Shown here piece by piece: positions 60,101 through 64,000 of a stretch of DNA of 64,000 nt. A program made the translations under genes and the position numbers. The notes below the pieces were generated by a model. The model was not told the DNA's origin, ran no database searches, and worked only from the letters and a program-made list of their open reading frames with translations. Every line of letters begins with the position of its first letter. Positions within the stretch are counted from its first letter, which is position 1. The stretch comes from Ligula intestinalis (Eukaryota > Platyhelminthes > Cestoda > Diphyllobothriidea > Diphyllobothriidae): contig JAYGXS010000003.1 of assembly GCA_036362985.1 (NCBI GenBank), positions 80,862,403 to 80,926,402 on the forward strand. The letters are read 5' to 3'.

Positions 60101-63100
60101 TTTAGGCATTCAGCTTACTGTATCATAATTGATGGATTACATGTATTGCATAAGCTGGGTTTTTAACGTGACCTAAGTGTGCTTAAACTCACGATTGCCA
60201 GTTTGGGCCTCTTAGCGCAATTGGCTAGAGCGTTTGTTGTACTAAGGCCTTCCACTTCCTTGCCTGTGTTCGAATCCCACGAAGGCGGCTGAATTGTTCA
60301 CAATTGGGTCCAGTGAAATGGTGTTGTGATGATGCCACTCCATGCTGCAAGAGGTAATATTGTATAAGAATGGGTGAGGTTTCGTTTGAACGGGCTGAAT
60401 TATTCTTACGAATAGCAGCATGAGGCACCAATTTTTTTGGAAAACCTCTGTCAATAGCGGTCAGTGGTCTGACTCCGAGTCCCCTCTTTCTTATTTTGTG
60501 ACAGAACTCTGGTAGTCATGCTCATGAAATGACTTGAAATAGCTTCGTATTTCGTTTTGATTAAGAGGATGATCTGGTGTCCGCGGGTTGGCATAAGGAG
60601 CGAACCTTTAGAAAACGCCCACGTTACATTGCAATAATCCCAACTACTCACTTAATATAAGTAGCACAATTCTAAGCATAACTTGTGATATTACTTCTTA
60701 TACTATGCGTTTACTCAAGTGTGTTTGCATCCGTTCAGCGTAGTTGCGTTCACGATAGCCGACATTTTTTATGCTTTCATAGATTTTAACTTAACATGCT
60801 GTCCCCTCCCGTAGGCTGCTTCTTCCGAAGTCGCTAATCCACCTGCTGCAGAAATGGAAGCGCCTTCAACTCCACCACCACTGCCGTCGTCACCGCTGTT
60901 GGCACCAGTTGAAGCTACCAGCCTTCCAGAGGGCGGCGACTCGGCAGAAGAATGCAAATCTGAACTTACTGCCGCCGCCGCCTCCAATCAGCTGGCTGTT
61001 GTCGATGAATCGAGCGAGCAGCAGGCAGCCGCAAAAACAAGCAGCGCTGCGACTACCCCTGTCGCCGAACCCACTCGAGGCTTTTGTAGCGGTGGTCTTA
61101 TTGTCAACGCCGAGCTGGCACGCTTTATCCAGGAACAGGCCAGTCAGGTAAGGAACCGATTCCTTTTTGGCGTTACCTTTGTCTAACAGTGCTGTTTTAA
61201 CTGAATCTCCCGTTTGGATTCCGAAGTTCAACATTTTTGAAAAAGTGATAGACGCCCTGATAGAAGACAGCTTTGGAATTTTGCTACGTAATACTCCTGT
61301 GGACTTGAAAACCAGTTTAAACTGGTTTATCTTGCGATAATAGAGCTTTCAGGGCGCACAATTCATGCTTTATCTATGGTTTCTGTTCTAGGACTAGGGC
61401 TCGATCTTTTTTGCACGCCGCTGTTTCCTCAGCGAGCACTTTAACGCATGCGTTGATGGTGTCAATCTGAAATGTTTTTTTCGGTGTTGACTTGACGAAA
61501 TTGCAGCACATGAGGATATTCGTTTTCATTTTACTTAGGACGCATCTAAGTTTAGTCTGTCAAAGTTAAGGTTAGGTGAAAAGGATGGTATGCTATTTCC
61601 TTCTGTTGCACCCGTGTGAACCATTTCTGCATCTTGACATGAAAAACGCTGTTGTAACTCGCCAACTTTTGCCGCACTTCCAGTTATCACCGGTAGGAAT
61701 TTCCTGTAGGACCGCCTGTAGGTAGAAATTAATAAAAGCAACTAATTGCAAAAGGTATGTACGTCGATTCTGTAAGTAATTGTTTTTATCACTAATGCCC
61801 ACCCACAGGCGGTCCTACAAGAAATCCGTATCCCGGAATTCTGTCTTTCGAGACCGGTGGTAATATGGGTTATATGGGTGGGTCATATCAGGGCAATTGA
61901 AAGATAAATTAAAAAGTATGGAGTATAAAAGCAGAAAATAACAGGAATAGTTATTCAAACCACCAAATGTTTTTTGATATTTTAGTGTGATAAGCCGAAA
62001 AAAGCCGCCTATCGCTTAAAGTATTCATTAAATTAAAAATGCAAATAACTTTAACTAAACTATAACAAATAAAACTAAAAATAACCACAGGAAGCTACAG
62101 ATGTCCGTGTTGGATGCGGTAATAAGCACAAATACGCCTACTGAGCTGCATATAGTAGTAATTAAAGTATAGCTGTTGTATCTCTCCTGTTGGCGGCTTG
62201 CTCCAAAAGTACTGCGTTAAAAAATGATGGACATTGCCTTGGCACAGTTTATTCACTGGAACCGGGCGAATAATGGAGTCGACAGTGTGATGGATGCTGT
62301 GCTCGGCCCTGGTACTGAGTCCGCTCCGTAGGGTGTCGTTTATCCTGCGGTATTCAAACTATCCTGTGTTGCTCAATGCTTGGTGCTGCCCTCGTCGCGT
62401 GAATGAGAGCGGATTCGGTGGCTCCGTTGGTTTTTGACCTGATTTGAATATACTGCTCTATTGTTAAAATAAGCACCCATGTATTCACTAGACACTCTCC
62501 GGTTTGCCGAAACACCGACTGGAATTCGGCTGTATCTGTCAATAATAAGTTAGTCAGTTTACAGCATTGTAGCATCCCTAATGTATTGTACTGTTTTGAT
62601 TTTAGGTTGCCGCCCGCCAGAGTAGCCAGCTGACGTCCTCAGTGGCGCCGTTCCCCGCAGACAGGTCCTCCGTCAACGCAGGTCAACGATCAGATGGCAG
62701 TGTTTCCGCCGCCACCACCTCGCACCTCTCCTCACGGTCTCTATTCCGCAAAAACCTACCGCCTCGCTTTCTTCGACGCCTACACGCTGAGCAGCAGGAA
62801 AGGGAGATGAAGGAGAACTCTGTGGTGAGTGTCGCGTTAAGTAACTTCTTCCCTCGCTGCTTTGCTACATACAGATGTTATTTTTAAATGTCTAGAGCAA
62901 GCTTTAAGGCCTCGTTCAACATCTCAGTTAACAAGTTGGGCGGAGTGTTTTGGGACGAATTTATTGTCTGCCTAACTTTTGTAGTTGTCTGGTCTGCTGT
63001 CTTTGTTGTCCCTTCAATAGTCAAGCGCACAGAATGGTAGCGCTAATATCATGCGACGGAGGTCCGACCTACTCTTCCTCATCCTTCTGTCTCTTTTCTT

Positions 63101-63745
63101 TTTTCTCTCCTACTCATCCATCTCCTTTCTTCCTCTTATTTCTCCCTCCTTCTCCTCCTCCGCCCTGCAAGTTCTCGTCCTACTCCTCCGTCGCTAAAAA
63201 TGGTCGGACTGCCGTGTGCGTGTATATCGGCTCCCCTTCTCCCCTTACTTTTCTTCCGTCCTATTCCTTCCTCCTCCTCCTCCTCCGCCCTGCGAGTTCT
63301 CGTCCTACTCCTCCGTCACTAAGAATGGTCGGACCGCCGTGTGCGTGTATATCGGCCCCAAAACCAGATTTGGAGTAAAATGTCCTTCCGTAGAAGGATT
63401 CCTCGGTCGTGGATATTGCACTGTTTCATTCCAGGAGAGGTGAATTAGTGCAATTTACGTACACGAGCTTATTCCTTTTGTCTTTTCTAACCCCCTTAAC
63501 GCTTAGCCAGAACACCACTTTGTCCATTTAGCGGCAATTTCAGGTTTTTATTAGTGTTCCTACTCGGTTCCGAGTATCAGTTTAGCAGCATTTGCCCACA
63601 GTGCAACGCTCATATTCTCCTTCCTTTAAAGAATCTGACTCGTTTGGATCAACCCGCGCCGCTGGCGCTGAAGGAATCGGAGGGTGGTTTCCTGGAGCCC
63701 GCGCCTCTGACCAGCCCTCAGATGCCTTTCAACATGCAGCCCACC
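41966..63745 (+). CDS. SMG7: SMG7 nonsense-mediated decay adaptor, 13 exons, 3' end outside window
   Basis: Exons: 41966-42199, 42782-42940, 43086-43486, 44150-44258, 45186-45426, 48298-48587, 51298-51490, 53659-53837, 56064-56212, 58530-58911, 60815-61147, 62606-62824, and tentatively 63586-63745. Phases match at every junction through exon 12. Family knowledge: SMG7 binds phosphorylated UPF1 through a 14-3-3-like domain, pairs with SMG5, and recruits deadenylation and decapping factors through its tail. Exons 1-5 give the 14-3-3-like domain (VWTKDELLLKLQELY, LLLERASGFY, HSLIHLGDVARYQ, SGHPYNQLAIL, HPFPAASENL). Exons 6-9 give the helical domain, and exons 10-13 a Ser/Ala/Pro-rich tail. The motifs GHPYNQLAIL and HPFPAAS fit SMG7 better than SMG5 or SMG6. 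The start ATG at 41966 has an in-frame stop just upstream (41945). Confidence 0.88.
42782..42940 (+). CDS. SMG7: SMG7 exon 2
   Basis: Acceptor ttcgtctcag at 42781, donor aagttg/gtatgt at 42940, phase 0 at both ends. The block LTLLLERASGFYNSLIHKLL matches the SMG7 LFLEAASGFY helix. Confidence 0.9.
43086..43486 (+). CDS. SMG7: SMG7 exon 3 (linker and LGDVAR motif)
   Basis: Acceptor gttatatcag at 43085, donor gcaag/gtagtc at 43486. A Ser/Thr-rich loop of about 90 residues, longer than in vertebrates, precedes HSLIHLGDVAR. The last arginine codon is split (ag/g) and completed in exon 4. This LGDxARY arginine is in the block that holds the second phosphate-binding residue in human SMG7. Confidence 0.88.
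43490..44149. other. SMG7 intron 3
   Basis: AT-rich intron. Nothing recognised. Confidence 0.6.
44150..44258 (+). CDS. SMG7: SMG7 exon 4 (PYNQLAIL motif)
   Basis: Acceptor tacgttttag at 44149. It completes the arginine codon, then reads YQNHPLIALTYYTWAWLVDP and PYNQLAILESVK. The donor is either aag/gtaggc (44258) or tcg/gtaaag (44252); both are phase 0, so two codons of the end are uncertain. Confidence 0.88.
44700..45060 (+). repeat. dispersed repeat family, copy 1 (SMG7 intron 4)
   Basis: The block tgactctgccttggcacaca through gcgcaagtcgccgtcc (44930-45010) is shared with 45710-45835 and 54305-54430. Boundaries are approximate. Confidence 0.55.
45186..45426 (+). CDS. SMG7: SMG7 exon 5 (HPFPAAS motif)
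   Basis: Acceptor gcgtcttgtag at 45185, donor catggag/gtactt at 45426, phase 1. YIRAVSCQHPFPAASENL is the family signature that follows PYNQLAIL in SMG7. It ends in LHALVWTHGG, matching the SMG7 helix with KFHGH. Confidence 0.9.
45560..45850 (+). repeat. dispersed repeat family, copy 2 (SMG7 intron 5)
   Basis: Contains ggtcttcctgactgtgcctt, gacaccaggctcaggtgg and gtgcgagtcaccacac, matching copy 3 at 53990-54440. Confidence 0.6.
45850..46940. other. SMG7 intron 5, non-coding
   Basis: The frame at 46262-46603 is hydrophobic (LLTFPVACFDLLTSLAAFPF) but pyrimidine-biased and without family match. I do not call it a gene. Confidence 0.5.
46940..47900 (+). mobile_element. Ty3/gypsy gag-protease remnant in SMG7 intron 5
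   Basis: Gag: YEDVIKMLKELYSIPKDEIF and HLLATCKQE, then after a frameshift a region ending in a CCHC zinc knuckle (CFCCGNDKHRRSKC) and a second knuckle whose last cysteine is phenylalanine (CKGCGKKEHLQKVF). A protease start ALVDTGSS follows, then a stop. The reverse transcriptase is absent. Confidence 0.82.
48298..48587 (+). CDS. SMG7: SMG7 exon 6 (helical region)
   Basis: Acceptor cttctgttgtag at 48297, donor tctgcg/gtgagt at 48587. The split codon g/at joins it to exon 5. It encodes long amphipathic helices, including LKLVARLVNLMVVHIH, which aligns with the SMG7 segment HVTVINLFQLHHL. Confidence 0.85.
48955..49045 (-). mobile_element. tRNA-derived SINE
   Basis: Box B on the minus strand (ggttcgagtctcgc) and a box A-like tagtttaatgag give tRNA spacing. 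It lies in SMG7 intron 6. Confidence 0.5.
49560..51250 (-). mobile_element. LINE fragment with reverse transcriptase, SMG7 intron 6
   Basis: The minus-strand frame 51251-49857 shows SSHQHGFRSGRGTITALFEL, SIDLPRAFDCVRHDQLL, CSVPQGSVLSPTLFNIYM and SYADDATFL. The C-terminus continues in other frames to about 49560 with LAQLRSGYCMLLRQYQHRLD and HLFACSSRPGTQLTPEDLW, the histidine/cysteine C-terminal motif of such LINEs. It is 5'-truncated with few breaks. It differs from the other LINEs here; an R1/Jockey-type group is possible. Confidence 0.88.
51298..51490 (+). CDS. SMG7: SMG7 exon 7
   Basis: Acceptor acttccttttag at 51297, donor gccccag/gtaaac at 51490, phase 1. TWLTDLVLTVSEFINSADCA and VLSLWLKQQQTAP align with the SMG7 blocks WTQLLALFMSFLGILCKCP and VSMDWLRLRP. 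The exon lies only about 50 bases from the 5' end of a minus-strand LINE in intron 6. Confidence 0.82.
52380..52780 (-). mobile_element. Penelope-like remnant with tails at both ends
   Basis: The reverse complement of 52540-52640 matches the endonuclease part at 41415-41520 (ctgcaggagg against ctgcaggaag, and cagacgaccgaatctcac against cagacgatcgaatttcac). A minus-oriented tail lies at 52380-52455 (cccgacgtttcgaactcg) and a plus-oriented tail at about 52680-52775 (ctgggcctcgcatattttcg). It sits in SMG7 intron 7. Confidence 0.75.
52790..53650. other. rest of SMG7 intron 7
   Basis: AT-rich non-coding sequence. Nothing recognised. Confidence 0.6.
53659..53837 (+). CDS. SMG7: SMG7 exon 8
   Basis: Acceptor gtgcatttcag at 53658, donor ctgcgt/gtaaga at 53837. 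The glycine codon g/gg joins exon 7. IELLNSLWDSL and LLLLPEVFALR align with the SMG7 LISLLNSF and PLPEEFELQGFLALR blocks. Confidence 0.85.
53990..54440 (+). repeat. dispersed repeat family, copy 3 (SMG7 intron 8)
   Basis: Contains ggtcttcctgactctacttt, gacaccgggtccaggtgg and gcgcaagtcaccgtcc, shared with 44930-45010 and 45710-45835. Confidence 0.6.
54535..54640 (-). mobile_element. 3' end of the 49.6-51.2 kb LINE family
   Basis: The phrase agtagcccttgttggatccg matches ggtagcccttgttggatcag at about 49582. It is preceded by a short (GGCA)n run (about 54544-54566). Confidence 0.55.
54880..55620 (-). mobile_element. RTE-like LINE remnant, SMG7 intron 8
   Basis: The minus strand gives FIYFKTAFDFINREALC (about 55555-55500), QGCPLFSVLFNFLIDW (about 55360-55313) and, in the frame ending at 55006, DDIVVLGNTPQSLQPTLDRI with GLMINIRKTKFL. 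These are the RT motifs of RTE-type elements. Frameshifts between blocks make it inactive. Confidence 0.75.
56064..56212 (+). CDS. SMG7: SMG7 exon 9
   Basis: Acceptor tctgcatttag at 56063, donor actttcg/gttggt at 56212, phase 2. The donor is weak, but it is the only one that fits exon 10. The joined reading RTRLVLQNFRWLATEFPSLL matches the SMG7 block RLISIGKWIADNQPRLI, which supports both splice sites. Confidence 0.72.
56430..57350 (-). mobile_element. Penelope-like element remnant, SMG7 intron 9
   Basis: Minus-strand frames show the RT end (57036-56830: ITVFRKPTDTNQVLHFNSKY and RVETHCSTPDARRVEQ) and the endonuclease start (56682-56500: GVGIDHRPQATIRRRVMQLK, VVYKILCN). A further frame at 57343-57149 probably belongs to the same RT. 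It is a different copy from the one at 34-41 kb. Confidence 0.82.
58020..58200 (-). mobile_element. tRNA-derived SINE, reverse of the 16.2-kb copy
   Basis: The reverse complement matches 16197-16370, including ggcgggtaaaatcgatccaa, a degenerate box A and the stretch up to caaatctgc. It lies in SMG7 intron 9, about 330 bases before exon 10. Confidence 0.78.
58530..58911 (+). CDS. SMG7: SMG7 exon 10 (start of low-complexity tail)
   Basis: Acceptor tctcccttaaag at 58529 after a long pyrimidine tract; donor attgag/gtaggt at 58911, phase 0. After the WLATEFPSLL helix the protein becomes rich in Ala, Thr, Pro, Val and acidic residues, as expected for the disordered SMG7 C-terminal region. Confidence 0.8.
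59096..59353 (+). repeat. 75-bp direct repeat pair beside the MITE
   Basis: 59096-59168 and 59279-59353 share the order acgcttgcttacaaatttt, aatttttcgcgcgtccgccg and its diverged copy, 183 bases apart. The second copy ends where the TIR element starts. Confidence 0.7.
59356..59626. mobile_element. MITE-like element with TIRs and TA target duplication
   Basis: Left end CAGGGTGCCCCACAAAAAAC; right end, reverse complemented, CAGGGTGCCCCACGAAAAAC. The match runs about 35 bases with three differences. Both ends are flanked by TA (59354-59355 and 59627-59628), as for Tc1/mariner-type elements. The 200-bp interior is GC-rich with no transposase motif. It lies in SMG7 intron 10. Confidence 0.85.
59850..60060 (-). 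mobile_element. tRNA-derived SINE
   Basis: The minus-strand box B lies in gcgagttcgaatcccacc (59886-59903) and box A near 59941-59960. It shares the stretch ending in the reverse of caagatttcctaa with the copy at 58.2 kb. Confidence 0.65.
60200..60310 (+). mobile_element. tRNA-derived SINE
   Basis: Box A tagcgcaattgg (about 60213-60224) and box B gttcgaatccc (60268-60278), then gaattgttcacaattgggtc as in the 16.2-kb SINE. The ends do not pair as an acceptor stem. Confidence 0.68.
60815..61147 (+). CDS. SMG7: SMG7 exon 11 (Ala/Ser/Pro-rich)
   Basis: Acceptor cctcccgtag at 60814, donor agtcag/gtaagg at 61147, phase 0 at both ends. It includes a run of prolines (STPPPLPSSP) and ends in LARFIQEQASQ. 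Low complexity prevents a family match on its own; it is placed by phase and open frame. Confidence 0.72.
61150..62600. other. SMG7 intron 11
   Basis: Mostly AT-rich. A short inverted pair (cctacaggaaat-type at about 61694-61715 and ggcggtcctacaagaaat at 61808-61825) is visible. No gene was recognised. Confidence 0.5.
62606..62824 (+). CDS. SMG7: SMG7 exon 12 (Ser-rich and basic segment)
   Basis: Acceptor tgattttag at 62605, donor tctgtg/gtgagt at 62824, phase 0. It contains a basic stretch (FRKNLPPRFLRRLHAEQQER) after a Ser/Thr-rich part. Confidence 0.7.
63060..63355 (+). repeat. pyrimidine tract with a 125-bp tandem duplication (SMG7 intron 12)
   Basis: The unit ending in gtgtgcgtgtatatcggc occurs at about 63150-63228 and again, shifted by 125 bases, at about 63275-63353, within CTT/CCT-rich sequence. 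Open frames here come from the bias and are not genes. Confidence 0.75.
63586..63745 (+). CDS. SMG7: SMG7 exon 13, tentative; reading frame uncertain
   Basis: An exon ending at cagcccacc/gtaagt (63745) is likely. With an acceptor at 63585 (atcagtttag), the frame after phase 0 reads SYSPSFKESDSFGSTRAAGA. With an acceptor at 63574 (ttccgag), it reads NLTRLDQPAPLALKESEGGF. Both frames are open and plausible. The obvious acceptor at 63543 (atttcag) gives an early stop. Confidence 0.45.
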
Positions 63746-64000
63746 GTAAGTTGTGCGCCCTCGTCCCCATTTCCATCTTTTAAATGCACTTGCAGTCTAC
63801 ACTTATTCGTTTGCTTTCAGGCCGCTTTATTGTCTTGATCGTGTTCACATGCAGTTCCTTCACTGCTACGCACAGTTCCGTTGTGCCAGTGCGTGATGTG
63901 GCTTAGGATGGCGTTACTGCCCCTCGTCAGCCTTGATCAGAGCACGCGAGCCAGTCGTCCAGAAATTGCGATGAACCGTGGTTCGCTGGTCACCGTTTGC

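Noticed and set aside
60200..60290. Genuine tRNA gene
   Set aside because: Box A and box B are present, but the ends do not form an acceptor stem and the sequence continues as the SINE seen elsewhere.
62950..63443. Open frames of 142 and 75 codons in pyrimidine-rich sequence
   Set aside because: Low-complexity translation of CTT/CCT repeats; no splice or homology support.
1..64000. CRISPR array, operon or other prokaryotic system
   Set aside because: No regularly spaced repeats or bacterial gene layout; introns and transposons show a eukaryotic genome.

Overview
This is an animal nuclear window with spliced genes, GT-AG introns and a heavy load of transposable elements. The mix of Penelope-like elements, CR1/Jockey-like and RTE-like LINEs, Ty3/gypsy elements and tRNA-derived SINEs, together with an Ebony-type NRPS-like enzyme, suggests a flatworm. 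A large-genome tapeworm is my best guess; the taxon is inference, not shown directly.

Two host genes are supported, both on the + strand. Gene 1 (about 12691-22317, 7 exons found, 5' end not found) encodes an NRPS-like protein with an adenylation (A) domain, a thiolation (T/carrier) domain and a C-terminal part resembling the amine-selecting N-acyltransferase domain of Drosophila Ebony. This is the architecture that joins beta-alanine to an amine. The flatworm relative I recall is the schistosome NRPS-like enzyme that makes the pheromone beta-alanyl-tryptamine. Intron 3 carries a decayed second copy of the end of exon 2, exon 3 and the following intron, so part of the gene was once duplicated in tandem. 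Gene 2 (41966 to beyond 63745, 13 exons called) is SMG7, the 14-3-3-like adaptor of nonsense-mediated mRNA decay. Splice phases agree across exons 1-12, and the protein follows animal SMG7 through the 14-3-3-like and helical regions. Its Ser/Pro/Ala-rich tail runs off the window.

Layout. 1-11.5 kb: repeats, a decayed LINE (2.3-5.3 kb), a 405-bp direct repeat and AT-rich sequence. 11.5-22.6 kb: NRPS-like gene, with Penelope-like remnants just upstream and in intron 1. 22.6-27 kb: intergenic sequence with an unusual hairpin (23.9 kb) and a minus-strand LINE. 27.8-34.1 kb: a minus-strand Ty3/gypsy element split by a + strand LINE. 34.2-41.7 kb: a Penelope-like element split by a near full-length LINE of the same family. 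42-64 kb: SMG7, whose introns hold a gypsy gag-protease remnant, a LINE, two Penelope-like remnants, an RTE-like remnant, several SINEs and a MITE-like element with TA target duplication.

No rRNA, intact tRNA, CRISPR array or prokaryotic feature was seen. The two genes show no functional link; they are neighbours separated by about 20 kb of nested transposons.
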